NCBI GenBank assembly: GCA_019022495.1 | Contig: JAFEKR010000006.1 | Coordinates: forward strand, 1,116,001-1,180,000 | Reading direction: 5' to 3' | DNA length: 64,000 nt | From: Epichloe hybrida | Lineage: Eukaryota; Ascomycota; Sordariomycetes; Hypocreales; Clavicipitaceae | Shown here: in pieces, positions 21,214-32,911 of the stretch | Layout of the letters: each line of letters begins with the position of its first letter | Position numbering within the stretch: the stretch's first letter is position 1 | The notes under the pieces: model-generated | What the model saw: only the letters and a program-made list of their open reading frames with translations | What the model was told of the DNA's origin: nothing | Database searches by the model: none | Made by a program: the position numbers and the translations under genes

Positions 21214-22907
21214 ATGCGACTAGATTTTGCCAACTTGGTGTTCACGGCAAGCTTGCTTGCATCCGCTACCTCAATCGTCGCCCTAGACATACCTGCAGAT
21301 CTCCCAGTCTCTGCCCTATTGACGTCAGCACAAACGCATCTTGCTAAGGGTGAAACGACTGAGGCGCTCGCATTTTACGATGCCGCCGTCGCCAAGGATC
21401 CATCAAACTACCTGACGTTCTTCAAACGTGCCACAACTTATCTTTCGCTTGGCCGACCAAACCAAGCAAGCATCGACTTCGGCAAGGTTTTGGAGTTGAA
21501 ACCTGGTTTTCAAGGAGCTCATCTTCAGCTAGCAAGAATAAAATCCAAGGTTGCCGACTGGGAAGGCGCCCGCACAGAGTATTTACTGGCACAGAAAGAT
21601 CAGGACTCCTTCGAAGTACTGGGGCTCGCTGAGGCTCAAAGTGCCGCTGAGCTAGCTACGGCCGCAGAAAAAGATGAAAAATGGGAGGAATGTATTAACC
21701 ATGCTGGCGCGGCTATCTCGATTGCATCTCGGGCCCCGAGCTTGCGTGAGCTGCGTTCCCGTTGCCGATTTGAACGTGGAGAGGTTGAGGAGGGTATGGG
21801 CGATTTGCATCATGTCATTCAGCTCCGACCTGGTAACACTGACCCGCACGTTCTTATCTCGGCTACTACCTTTTACGGCCTTGCCGACTTCGACAATGGC
21901 CTAGCACAGATCAGAAAATGTTTACATTCTGACCCCGACTCAAAGGTTTGCAAGGCTCTGCATAAGCAGGAAAAGCGCGTTCATAAAGCCCTTCAAAAGA
22001 TTGAGAGTCAGCTCAGTCGTGGTCAGATTACTATGGCAGGGCGAGCATTGGTAGGCACCACTGAGGAACCGGGCCTGCTTCCAGATCTCAGGGCGCAAAT
22101 TGATGAATTGAAACACGGAGGAAGGATACCGGCGAAAGCTAGGACAAGATTATATGAGAAAGTGGTAGAAATGGTGTGCCAAGCTTACTCTGAAGTAAGT
22201 ATACAAGTCCGCCTCTTTTTGTTGCTCGGTCCTAGGTTCTTTTCTCGTCCTGTCGGGGCTCAGCCTCTTCGGTTGCAATCATATCCTCGCTGCATAACTT
22301 TACGAAGTGGTCTAACACTTAATAGTCAAATCATAAAGAGGCGTCAAGATATTGTGAGGAAGCACTTAAAGTAGACGCTGAATCATTTTGGGGTCTTGTC
22401 TATCAAGGCAAATCTCTCCTCAAACGCGAAGAATTCGAGGCGGCAATTCAAACTCTCGAAAAGGCAGCAGAGCTTCGGCCTGACAAGAGAGATAAAGTCA
22501 ATCCCATTTTAAACAAGGCACAGGTCGCATTAAAGCGCAGCAAGACAAAGAACTACTACAAAGTACTCGGAGTGGCTAGTGATGCTGATGAAAGGCAAAT
22601 AAAAGCGGCATATCGAAAAGCATCGAAGCAGCATCATCCAGACAAGGCTGCTAAGCAAGGTATCAGTAAAGAACAGGCAGAGAAGAAGATGGCCGCGATT
22701 AACGAGGCCTACGAAGTCCTGAGCGACCCGGAATTGCGTGCCCGCTTCGATCAAGGGGATGACCCAAACTCTCAAGATCGAGGAAGCCCCTTTCAAGGAA
22801 GCCCATTTGGAGGCGGCGGGCACCCGTTCATGTTCCATCAACAGGGCGGGGGTGGAGCTAATTTCAAGTTCCATTTTCCTGGTGGAGGAGGTCCTTTTGG
22901 GTTTTAA
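21214..22907 (+). CDS. dnajc3: ER TPR-J-domain co-chaperone (p58IPK/DNAJC3 type)
   Basis: Two exons, 21214-22194 and 22326-22907; 1563 nt, 520 residues; intron donor GTAAGT. Residues 1-24 form a signal peptide (hydrophobic core LVFTASLLASATSIVAL). Tandem TPR repeats fill about 30-390 (for example ALAFYDAAVAKDPSNYLTFF, GRPNQASIDFGKVLELKPGF and EFEAAIQTLEKAAELRPDK). A J domain lies at about 402-468 with an intact HPD (KQHHPDKAAKQG), followed by a Gly/Phe-rich tail ending GGGGPFGF. This is the layout of DNAJC3/p58IPK, a lumenal co-chaperone that stimulates the Hsp70 BiP/Kar2 and binds unfolded clients. There is no C-terminal HDEL-type retention signal, as in animal homologues. Expression is probably raised by ER stress, but no element was identified. 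Confidence 0.93.
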
Positions 22908-23740
22908 GTCAATGTCCTATTTGCACATCTTCTTGTCTTATCCAGGCCAAATAAAGATATTATATCCTATTGGCCGAATCATCCTAGGGGAATCCGTCAC
23001 TTGTAAAAGAGAGTCAATCCGGGCATTTACCAGTAGTATGTTCAACAGTTCTCAGAGTTTTGCTAATGGGAGCTGTGCGGAAAGACACCGACTGACATTA
23101 CAAATCACTTCTTTCTTCATTCTATCGCTCAAGATTTATCACTATCATAGTTTAACATCATTGAGGCAGTATTGGTATGTAAGGCGAAATGCGCATATTC
23201 AAACGATTTAGTTGGCCTCGAAATATAATCCTCTCTGATACATGACTAGCTTAGCGACATTCATAGAGGCAAAACGTAAAGTTTGGATGTGCGGCCACGT
23301 CGTTCCTTTTTCATTCATTGTTCAGCTAGATTAGTATCATCCTCAGAGCTCGATCTTGACTCGGTAAACACAGCACCCGAGTCCCCCATAACAATCAAGA
23401 CGATCTACTCAAGCTTAGTTCTGGTAGCCAAAGTGCGGGGCGTTGAATGCAAAATGTACTGATGCAAGAATTGAACCACATAGACCAGAAATACAATCCA
23501 AGGCTTTCTGGGAAAAGGGAGTATTGGTGAAAAATAAAAAGAAGAAATTTAAAGTAACAGAGAAAGTTTACATCCGACGCCCTTGACGATAGTGGCCACG
23601 GGAACCCAGCCATTCTGCAAAATACTATAGCCTAGTCCAGTGTTCAGCAATTGTGCTTTTATTAGGTATATAAAAGTTGCCTGCTTATGACGAATCGTTA
23701 CGTTTAATAAAATAGGCCCTGTGCAATTGTTAGTTGATAC
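22908..23740. other. Convergent intergenic region
   Basis: 3' UTR space between the DNAJC3-like gene and the mitochondrial carrier gene. It is moderately AT-rich without the RIP signature. Open frames here have no domain. No repeat or RNA gene recognised. Confidence 0.5.
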
Positions 23741-25164
23741 TCAGAGAGAGCTGCATTGACTCAATGCGATATGAAATTTGTACTCGTACTTTGAAAATTC
23801 GTATGCTGACCAGCAGATGGCAGTGCTAGGCATAGTTGTCACGACTCTTGGGCGTACGCCTTTGAAGAATCCTCGAAGGCCTTCCCTGTGGTAAAGCAGC
23901 TGGCAACCACCAAGGAAGCCATTAACATTGCGGACTTGTGGGTCCGATGATGTGCCGCGAGTTTGCAATATCGTTTTGATGACGTCCATGGGTGTGGTCA
24001 GACCGGCCGCAAATCCTCCTGCAATTGCTCCCGCTAAGCAGTGGGTCAACGGATCATATTCCTTCTCCGGATTCATGGCCGTTGAAATGGATTCGTACGC
24101 AAGAAACTGCAAAGCGGTGAATGGCACAGTCATGGACAAAGTGGTCGGGTACGATATGTAGAAAGCTCCTATGCCTTCATGTCGATACACAAATTTTGCA
24201 CAATCGACCATAGATCTGTACATTTTGCTCGAATCCTGAATTTGCATTCGTTGTTTTATAACTTGAGACAATGTATTAGTTTTTATCTGTTCATGTGACC
24301 GAATAATGACGACCAAAATAACGTACCGTCGAAAGGATTCATGAAAGCATCGCTGGCAATGGTAGCGGCAGCTCCACTAGTAACTGTCAAGTGCAATTCG
24401 TTAGATGGTTGCTAGTATTTACGAATATAACGAGATTTTGTTGTAGGTCCTCAACTTACCGGCAGCTAATGGGTGGTGGACGCCAGCCTGATTGCCTCCC
24501 ATAGCATGTTTGACAGCCTCATATGTCGCAAAATAAACAGCATGTGCTGGGCCTGGACAGTCCAATTCAGTAGATATACAGAATGCGGACAAATGATTTG
24601 TTCACTATCGTACCGGCTCCAACGATAACACTAGACATTCCGCGCCAGAGGCTGAAGAAGCCTTCCCTTGATGCCATCTGATAGGTACTGCGGAGCACGC
24701 CCGAGTGAGCTGTATTAGAGGTGGTATTAAGCAATTGCATCCGCGTCTAGAGTTGTTGGGTCAGCAAAGCAGATTACAGTAAAGATGAATATGGAGACGC
24801 CAACGACGTTAAGTCAACGTTATAACAAGCTTCGGAGAGGTAAGTAGCTTGTACCTTGATTGCATCGATGGGATACATGACAGTATGTTCCTGACGAAGC
24901 CTAGTTAGCGGCATGTTACACATATGGAAAGACGCATGACACGCCGTAATGTTTGGACCGGGGGAAGGTCCAGAAAGTCGGGACGTACCGCGATGCCCGC
25001 GAAGGCTCCAGCAGCCATATTTTGGAGCAGGGAGAAATTTGGGGGGAGGGATTCATAGCTACAAACAGATGGTGGGTTGCATTAGCTGGTATTCATCGTC
25101 CTCAAGAAAGCAATGAAGAAATTTACTCATAATCCTCCCCTTGCTCGGCGCTTGGCTGGGCCAT
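23741..25164 (-). CDS. mrs4: Mitochondrial iron carrier of the Mrs3/Mrs4 (mitoferrin) type
   Basis: Seven exons on the minus strand: 25127-25164, 24989-25058, 24855-24890, 24614-24746, 24460-24552, 24327-24383, 23741-24261; 948 nt, 315 residues, all junctions in phase. It starts MAQPSAEQGEDYDYESLPPN. The three mitochondrial-carrier signatures are present: PIDAIKTRMQ, PFDVIKQRMQ and PMDVIKTILQ, each at the end of an odd-numbered helix. The mitoferrin-type helix text GPAHAVYFATYE is intact. Six transmembrane helices are expected in the inner membrane; the family imports Fe2+ for haem and Fe-S cluster synthesis. An in-frame open stretch continues upstream to about 25254 but has no ATG, so the chosen start is the first Met. 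The C-terminus after ICWSAYEFSKYEY is slightly unusual. Seven small exons make this the most fragmented gene after the RRM gene. Confidence 0.92.
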
Positions 25165-26441
25165 TTCGGCCACAGCTTCAGCTCCGCCGAGCACTTTAGA
25201 CTCCAGGGCAGCCAGATTGGCAACGATTGCGCCGAAGCGATTGGCCAGACAGACTCAAAAGGCAGTAACAGGCGAAATATAAGGTTGATGAGACTCTCGT
25301 AGCTGGCTTGGTTGGGCAATCTTGATCGAAGGTGGGAATAGCTCGGCGCGGAGGTAAAGCGGCGTTCTTCAGATGCGACGCCTACTCAGCCCTGAGTTGA
25401 GAATTGAAAATTTTGATCGAAGAACGGTCGAGTGTGCTATACGATGTAGAAAGACGTACGTCGGTAGGCAGTTGGAGAAGGCACATGACCCAGACCAGGA
25501 GTCGCGCGACAATCAACAATGTTGGAAAATTTGGATGAGGCCAGTTGGTTGTAAATATTTTCGTGACAGGTGCTCCGTTCACGGCCTCGGAATCCGGCGC
25601 AAAGACAAGGAGCCACAAACTACGACAGGTAGTATTAATAAGGGCGGACCAGGAGCAGCCGATGACTAGCCATGCATCAGGGGAACTTATTCAGGCCTAT
25701 GGAAGGCGGTGTGGGTGCTTGCAACTGACCGGTCCCGTGACTGGTGTTAGTACATGTAGCAATAATTAATTATTGATGCCAGTACAATGGGCGAGGCTCC
25801 GAGCGCTAGAATTAGCCTTGGTTCTCAAGTCTCGGCTTCGAACTCCGTTGACTGAACCTTTTAACCTGTGACCTATGGTTGTTGTGAATGCATTGAATTT
25901 GACAATAGAATAACAAATGGCTCATCGTTGCCAGCTGCCAGCCAGGGAGCATTGCTCAAGAATATAGTTTGTAGTAATTTGCGTTGTGAGGCATGATCTG
26001 AACAGGTGGGGGAACAAGCTTCATTAGCCTCGGCTTGAAGACACTCATCGTCGACAAATTATCAGTTATAGTATTCGAAGTCATTGCCACAAGCTTGTCA
26101 CCACTAAATATTTTATTTCGCTGGTGGACTTGGTGTTGACATTTAATCAGGAACAATGACCTGTTTGGCTATGGTTATGAACCCTCATTACATGGTGCAG
26201 GTATCATCCTGAGAGCAATACAGATAATTAATTCACATAAACATGCCTAATCAGTGACGCGATCATAAATGGCTCACTTTATGCTAATAATTGGATGTCT
26301 GGATGCAGCTTCTGGCAACAGTTGGCTATGAAATCTGGTGATGCGGTTATTGACCATCAAATTTATACACCCAGTTCTAGTTTGTTCGATCTCCCCTTTC
26401 GTGGTGACCTAGAAATATCTGCCATCCGCTTGGGTCTGGGC
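25165..26441. other. Intergenic region between the carrier gene and ATG9
   Basis: 1.28 kb with the carrier promoter (right of 25164) and the ATG9 3' UTR. I see no gene; open frames at 25373-25769 and 26295-26567 lack domains, and the second is antisense to the ATG9 C-terminus. A gttcgaa word near 25828 resembles a tRNA B box but no cloverleaf forms around it. Confidence 0.5.
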
Positions 26442-29047
26442 CTAAACCACGCCCCCTCGACGGCTATGCTGAGCTTGCCGCAGCTGGTGAATAAGTCCCA
26501 GTACGCCGTCCTGTGGTTCTTCTGGATTCGTCGAGCTATTCTCGCGACTAAGGCCATGTCCTGGTGAAGTTTCCCATGCAGAGTCGCCCAACAGCCCGCC
26601 TTCTTCCAAGTTATCGTCTTCCTCCTCTACAGGTTTTCGTTTTTTGCTCCCGTGTATGAAGCTTTGTTCGAAATTCAGCGGCTCTCCGTACATCAAATCT
26701 CTGGGATGATGGGGCCTATATAAGCCTCTCGCTCCGAGCAAGGGGCCTGATGGTTGATTGCGTGGGTCCAACAAAATTGATGCCATCGGGGAAAATTGAT
26801 GGATTGATGTTGTCACATCTCTGCCAGCTTTTCCTGGCGGAGGGTTGATTGTATGACATTGGTGTCTCGCCAATTCAGTTTGAGCTATGTTCGAACTCTG
26901 CATATCGACAGCGAGAGATGGTGAACTGAGCCCAGGAAAGACTGGTGGTGGGTGGAACTGTCCGCGACTGCCTGGCGGCATTTGTCCTGGAATTCCAGTT
27001 TTGGGGTTAATGACATAATTGTCCAAAAATCCGTAATATGAGGCAGCCATTTTTCCATGCTTGGTCGAATAATAGTCTTCTCTGATGTCACAGTCCCTCT
27101 TGGGATGAGCGGCTTGTCCTACACCCCTTTTGAAATCGAACACCGCGAAGGAACACACGTAGCCAAGCCCATCTACATGAATGGTAAACTCGCGGAAAAA
27201 ATCTATGATTTGCTCCGCACACTTGGGGAGGGAAAAAAACAAAAGCATTGGCGTCGTGATGATGCCTAATACTTCCTCCAGAAAGATGACCACCTTCATC
27301 TTGTAGAGCTCGGAAAATTCCTTCTTCACCTCGAAGCTATGCAACCGTCCCTTCCAGTGGTCAGGCATGAACCGCGTATATTCGATGACATTTCGCAAAG
27401 CGAATTCAGGATTGAATACAGTGGTATCTTCGGACACCATCCCCCTTGTTATAGCCCAGATGCCTCCAAAAATACCAAGGTAGAACAAAACGGTTCTGTC
27501 ATGGGTGATTTCGAACCCCAGAAACAGTTCAGAGTCGAGAATAGTACAGACAGCAAGCACTGCTGTTATGGCTCCGGACATGAAAGAGACACTTCGGGCA
27601 AATTCTTCAGTCATGCGTTTGGGGAACTGGTCGATATAATGTGTCGCAAAGGGAAACGACATGTACAATCTCTCATGGAAAATGTGGGGCAACTCATTGA
27701 ATTGCCTGAACTTCCACTCTGCAAGCGCTGTGTATTTTCGGGTGGCGGCCAACTTCGGATCCTTTTGATACTCCTATATTCGTGTTAGTCAGCTTTTTGT
27801 TCAGCACAAGTCAATTCGCCAGGCGGCTCCTTTTGAGATCACACTCACGTTGTAGTACGTGAAAAAGTATACAATGACAACATATGCCAGAACTATTGGC
27901 GCAAATATAAGATTCAGGAATCCAGCGAAGTACAGGCGTTGCCGCAACTTCTGGCTCAGCAAAGAGCGTCTATCAGCACGCAAGAAGTCCTGTCTCACTT
28001 GACCAAATTCGTTGAATGCCATATCGAGAATGCAGTAGTGCAAGTACCATTCCATCGTTTTTGAGAACAGTTGTTTTCCTTTGATGAATGGTAGCGGCAG
28101 CGAAAGATTTAAGACGTCTTTGTTGATCATAGCGATCAGAAAATTGTCTTTGCGCATCAGGCGATTGGCTATATCATGGGCATCCAGTCTTTCTTTCGAT
28201 TGACTTCCAATGAAACGGCGGAGATTCGGCGAAATATTTGTTGCAGTTTTGGGATTATCGTCGCGCAATATCATGATTCGTGCAACGATGTCTTGCCAGG
28301 AGACTGTCTGCATGTCTTGCTCTGGAATTTCGAGTAAGTGAATAAAGAAGTCCTTGACGTAAACCAGTCGACGTAGTTCGAAGAAGTATTGTACAGACTT
28401 CCATAAAAAAAAAACGAGTACAGCCAAATTCCGAAACTCCATGCAAATGACATTCTTCGCGTGCACTGCTTTATGATGACTTGAGTTAAGGATTTGCTCT
28501 CTGGTACCTTGCCATAGTCAACGCATTGAGTGAGAAAGGTCAAAAACACTGCCACGAAGAGAGTCTCCCTTTCCGCTGTCAGCAAACACGTACAGATAGT
28601 CTTGAGGTGTTACACATACAGAAGCCATAATGCATTTGCACAGAGGATACACAACAACCCTCCGCCTTCGTAGTAGTCATATACGTCACGCATAAAGCTG
28701 TCGAGGTTTGAGATGTTGACCCATCTCCAAAGCGCCTTTTCACGGTGTCCACCCGGAACCAGGCTTTTTGTCAAAGACCGAGGTTGTGATAGCCCGCCGG
28801 AACCCTGTTGGCTGTCTCGACGGACCCGATGTTGGGGGTTTGCAGTTTGCCACTGTGCTTTTGCTTGCCGATCAAGCATTTCGCGGTGTGTTGATGAATA
28901 ATCTCGTGTTACGTGGGGAGACTCAGAGGAGGCTTGCACTAATCGCTCGTTTGTTTCCACGAGAAGGGATGCCGGAACATCGTTTTCGATATCCTCTTCA
29001 TTAAGTAGCCACCTAGGCGTGCCTTCTGAAATAGGCTTACGTGACAT
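26442..29047 (-). CDS. atg9: Autophagy lipid scramblase Atg9, with an apparent frameshift and uncertain N-terminus
   Basis: Exons read on the minus strand: 28620-29047 (or farther upstream), 27849-28568, 26442-27773; introns 51 and 75 nt. Conserved Atg9 text is clear: VPASLLVE, KALWRWVNISNLDSFMRDVY, DMQTVSWQDIVARIM, DAHDIANRLMRKDNFLIA, EWYLHYCILDMAFNE, EWKFRQFNELPHIFHERL, GIWAITRGMVSED. Several transmembrane helices are present. Atg9 is the multispanning scramblase of the vesicles that seed autophagosomes. The middle exon is one base short: WLYSFFF and LWKSVQYFFELRRL lie in different frames, joined at ten T's (28406-28415), so one more T would restore the frame. The N-terminal region before VPASLLVE is much shorter than usual (about 24 residues from ATG 29047); the frame is open up to a possible acceptor near 29110, so an upstream exon may be missing. 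The His/Gly/Pro-rich C-terminal tail is normal. Confidence 0.88.
28406..28415 (-). other. T10 homopolymer at the ATG9 frame break
   Basis: Ten A's on the plus strand (ten T's in the gene) inside a predicted transmembrane helix. Upstream text is in one frame, downstream conserved text in another; a length of 8 or 11 would make the exon continuous. A read error, a true indel allele, or polymerase/ribosome slippage could explain it. Confidence 0.75.
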
Positions 29048-30113
29048 TCCCACAGCAGCACGTTTAGCTGAACTATAAAGGGTAGCTTGAATATGCCCGG
29101 CAAGAAGCTAACCTCGAGCAGAATAGCGGAAGTGGTGTGTTCTCTTCGACTATGTTCGGGATTTTTGTATAATGGCTTTTGACTATCGTCCTAGCTTCGA
29201 CAATTCCGCGTCTTACTGTGAGATCCTTTTTCAGTCGAAAAAGCTTGCCTTTGTTGGAAGAAAGTCGCCACGATGCAGAATATAAATGTGATGGTCGAAT
29301 AAGTGGACAATTGATTGCATTACGATAACTGCCAGGATGGTCGTACCCTTCTCGAAGGTATTTGAACTCATTCGTTGCCCATAATTAGCTGAAGTGACTT
29401 GTATCAGACAGGTTGGTTGTCTAGGGGAGTTTTGTTAGTAATGGTCGCTGCCTGACAATGTCATTAATTCAAGTTCTTTATGCATGACTGTTGTCGTGGC
29501 GTGGAACAGCATGTCACCGGAGCAGTCAGGTGCCAGCCAAAAGCATGACATGCGCCGTGGAGTGCTCCACCAAGTTCCGCCAGGCCACAACCGGTATAAT
29601 ATCGGCAGCTGCTCTCTGACCGCTTGCTTAAAATGACTCAAGTATCATGTACTGCATGTTTATGTGTTGCTTAATTATGCCAATGCTTGAATAACTACGT
29701 GAATTATCCGAGATAACAGGCCTCTCACCCAGACCTTAGATAGCCCACCTCAGTACCTACTACCTACTTATCTACCATTCACCTAGGTAAGTAAGTTGAC
29801 ACTCATGTGTCCAGGGCAATGAAAGCGTGTCGCAGACCATCCAATCTTTTGTTTTCGCCGATCCTTTATTCAGTGCAGCCACGGCGAGTCGAATAAGAAT
29901 AGCCATCTCTAGCACCCTCACTACAATCCGCTCCACAGACATAACAATTTCTTGTCCCGATAAGAGTTGAGCTAATTCAATGCGCGGAGCCTAGGTCGAA
30001 TATTTGCACATCCAACACAAGAAAAGTACAGCACATCCAACACAAGAAAAGTACAGCACAAGGGGATATATACAGAGACTGCTCAACGGAGGCTATCAAT
30101 AGTCATAACCAGA
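29048..30113. promoter_or_regulatory. Divergent region between ATG9 and COG6
   Basis: About 1.07 kb containing both promoters and possibly the missing first exon of ATG9. A 94-codon open frame on the minus strand (29069-29353 approx.) has no recognisable Atg9 text. Pyrimidine-rich ctacctacttatctacc lies near 29757, and a 25-bp direct repeat lies close to the COG6 start. Confidence 0.5.
30006..30060 (+). repeat. Two tandem copies of a 25-bp unit
   Basis: Unit begins gcacatccaacacaagaaaa and is repeated perfectly at 30006-30030 and 30031-30055, with five bases of a third copy. It ends 53 bp before the COG6 ATG, so it lies in the 5' UTR or core promoter. Confidence 0.85.
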
Positions 30114-32199
30114 ATGGAGGTAGTCAGTTACGAGCCTCCAGATGCTAATAGCCACAAAACAAGGGGTCCGTCTAAGAAATCGAGTTCTCTTTCATCAAAA
30201 GTTACGTCAGTGCTTTCGACGTCCTTTTCCGACACAGAGTTTCGTGAAGCTCTCTCACTGTTCGACCAGCGGAATTTGTTAAACAATGCAAAGACCAGAC
30301 GACAAATTCGCCTCGAACTCCAAAGAGATGTGATGGAATGCAACGGATTGGTGATTGATCACTTCGGCCGCGTTGCTGAGGTTCGTATATCCTACACCAG
30401 CACTCGGGCTATTGAGAAAGAATTAACACCAGAGCTAGCAATTGAATCATGTCAAGACTGTCCTTGGCAAATTAAACACAAAATATGAAGACATGAAGTC
30501 ACAGGTTGTAATGGCTCAAGACAAAACTTCATCGACCGTGCACGAAACTACGTCCCTTTTGAAGAAGCGAGAGCTTCTTCGCAACAGGCAGAGCATCCTA
30601 GTGGCTTTCAAGGACCGGTTTATTATGACTGAAGCCGAGATCATTTCTTTAACGTCAACAGCTGAGCCGCTTGACAATCGGTTCTTCACCGCACTGTGCA
30701 AAGCGAAAAGTATCATAAAAAGTTGCGAGGTACTCCTTGGTCTCGAAAACCAGACATTCGGGCTGGACTTGATGGAACAGGCATACAAGAACCTCAATAT
30801 GGGGTTTCAAAAGCTGTATAATTGGACACAACGGGAGTTCAAGACTTTGAATATTGAGAATCCGCAGATGAGCTCGTCGATAAGGCAAGCTCTACGAATT
30901 TTGGCGGAACGGCCATCGCTTTTTCAAAGTTGTCTTGATTTGTTCTCCGAAGCTAGAGAGCGTATACTGTCGGAAGCGTTTCACGTCGCTCTGACGGGAA
31001 TATCATCCTTCGGGGATGTTGATGACACAGTCAAACCGATTGACCTTACAGCCCATGACACGTTGCGCTATGTAGGAGATATGTTGGCCTGGGTGCATAC
31101 AACAGCGGTCAGCGAGCGTGAGGCATTGGAAATCCTTTTTATCGCAGAAGGCGAAGAGCTTGTAAAAGGGCTAAGATCTGGCAGAGACACTGAGGTTTGG
31201 CGGCTTGTAGCGGATGACGGAGGTCTCGAAAACGAGTTCAACCCCCTCAAAGCACTTGGTAATCTCGTTGATAAGGATGTGTCTGGCACAGCAAGGCTAC
31301 TGCGGCAGCGCGTTGAACAGATTATCCAGACCAACGAAGAAATCGTTCCAGCTTACAAGATAGCTACCCTTCTGAGCTTCTATCGAATCACATTCGATAG
31401 ACTGCTCGGCTCGTCGACGAACTTACTAGGGTGTGTACAGAATTTGGAGGCAGAAGCTTTACGTCAATTCCGCTCGTTAATTAAGGATAGTATTGCTTCT
31501 GTGCAAATCGAATCACAGAACGTTCCTGCGGATCTGACGCCTCCAAGGTTTTTTGTTGACGCTCTGGAACAGCTCAGGGCTATCATGCAGACGTATGACT
31601 CGTCTCTGTCACCGCCCGAAAAAAGAGATTCCGATTTCGATGTGGTGTTGTCAGATGCTTTCGAGCCGTTTTTGTCTGCATGTGAAAACATGGCTACAGT
31701 CTTGACCCCTTTGAAAGGCTCCATCTTCGCCATCAACTTCAATGCACTGGCCGAAAAATGTCTTGATGCATTTGACTTTGCGAAAAAGCGAGCAGGCCGA
31801 CTTCGACGAAGGGTCAAAGCCGAGGTAGTAAAGGTTGTCAAGAGCCAGTATGAGTTCTTCCACCTGGAGTCCGGTCTGGAGCCGGCACTCATCAAGAGAA
31901 TCGATGGCATAACTACAGTCAAAACGGATGCCAGCAGACATGCCCTCAGCGCAGCGAGTCAGCGACTTGATGAATTTCTCCCTTCTGCCTTAATAGATGC
32001 CAACGATAGAATAAGATACATACAGGATGCACTGTTGGCCCGCCAAATAACTGCGGAAGCAGCAGAAATGTTTTGCAGAGATTTCGAGAAATTGGAACGT
32101 GAACTGCGTAAAGAGGAGACTAACAGCACTCTTGATCAGGAACGTTTACACTCAGTGTTTCCAAGAACCTCAGCTGATATCCGAGTTCTGCTTTCTTGA
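30114..32199 (+). CDS. cog6: Conserved oligomeric Golgi complex subunit 6
   Basis: Two exons, 30114-30380 and 30439-32199; 2028 nt, 675 residues. The 58-nt intron has donor GTTCGT and acceptor CTAG, with attaac as branch. The N-terminal coiled-coil region carries COG6 text ([48 protein letters not shown]-like heptads), followed by a long helical body ([59 protein letters not shown]) ending in DIRVLLS. COG6 belongs to lobe B of the COG tether, which captures retrograde vesicles at the Golgi and keeps glycosylation enzymes in place. Length is normal. It is the last gene of the island; repeat remnants begin about 70 bp after its stop. Confidence 0.93.
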
Positions 32200-32269
32200 C
32201 ATAGGGCGGTTCCGTAAATGGGTCGATGTACTCGGCGTTCAATGTTCATATAGTTCATGGCAGAATCAT

Positions 32270-32597
32270 TCATGTATGTTACGGTGCAGCCCACGGGGCC
32301 ATCGCGGATGTCAGCGCGCATTGTACGGGTTATAGCCTAATCCTATTGCGCTATAGCAAAAGAATACATATTAACTAAGTCATTATGTACTTGCGTAATC
32401 AACACCTATATTGCTAGGTCCAAGCAAAGCCTAGATTATCACATAGCTCCTTTCCCTAGGTGACTTACCAATACCGCGCACCCCCCAGGGACCTCGCGTC
32501 TTTATAAGCCTGTGAAGAGCCGTTACTGCCTTGCGTCATCATTACACGCAGCGCTAGCTTAAATCTATACCTTATATAACTTGATCAAATGTTATAA
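32270..32597 (+). mobile_element. Diverged copy of the TRIM-like element, lacking its right LTR
   Basis: From about 32330 the text (ctattgcgctatagcaaaag, caacacctatattgctaggt, caaagcctagattatcaca, ctttccctaggtgac) follows the left LTR and internal region of the element at 52437, through to caaatgttata at 32586-32596. Similarity before 32330 is weaker. No right LTR is recognisable after 32597. This old fragment lies within reach of the COG6 3' UTR. Confidence 0.7.
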
Positions 32598-32911
32598 TGT
32601 AGCTCATATGGCTTAAGGTTTATTTGTGCTTTAGAGGTAGAATAGAATATACGAATTATTTCCCCTATAAAACTAACAAGTCATTTCCAATCTGAACGAA
32701 TGTTAAATCTGATTATCTCCATGGAATAGAGACAAATTTAGTATCGCGACGATCACTGCTTTTAAGGTTATCAACCCGTGACGTGCGCAGCCTTAGCCAC
32801 CTACGTGTGTGTTAGCTAGCATTGTGTCTTAGTAGGTGTTGTTTTCCCTCGAAAAAATATAAGAAACTCATATTAATATACCTCTTTCCTACATAGCTCC
32901 TTATTAGTAAC
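32598..32911. other. Non-coding DNA of mixed composition
   Basis: AT-rich but retaining CA/TG, so only lightly RIP-affected. No gene, repeat or RNA recognised. Ends with gtaac, one copy of the target duplication of the next solo LTR. Confidence 0.5.

Noticed and set aside
25165..25254. In-frame upstream extension of the mitochondrial carrier
   Set aside because: No ATG occurs in the open stretch and a stop closes it; Mrs3/4 carriers need no presequence.
25815..25850. Possible tRNA gene from a gttcgaa word
   Set aside because: No acceptor or anticodon stem could be formed around it on either strand.
4944..32199. Secondary-metabolite or other functional gene cluster
   Set aside because: All ten genes are conserved housekeeping genes from different processes, on mixed strands, with no biosynthetic enzyme, transporter set or pathway regulator.
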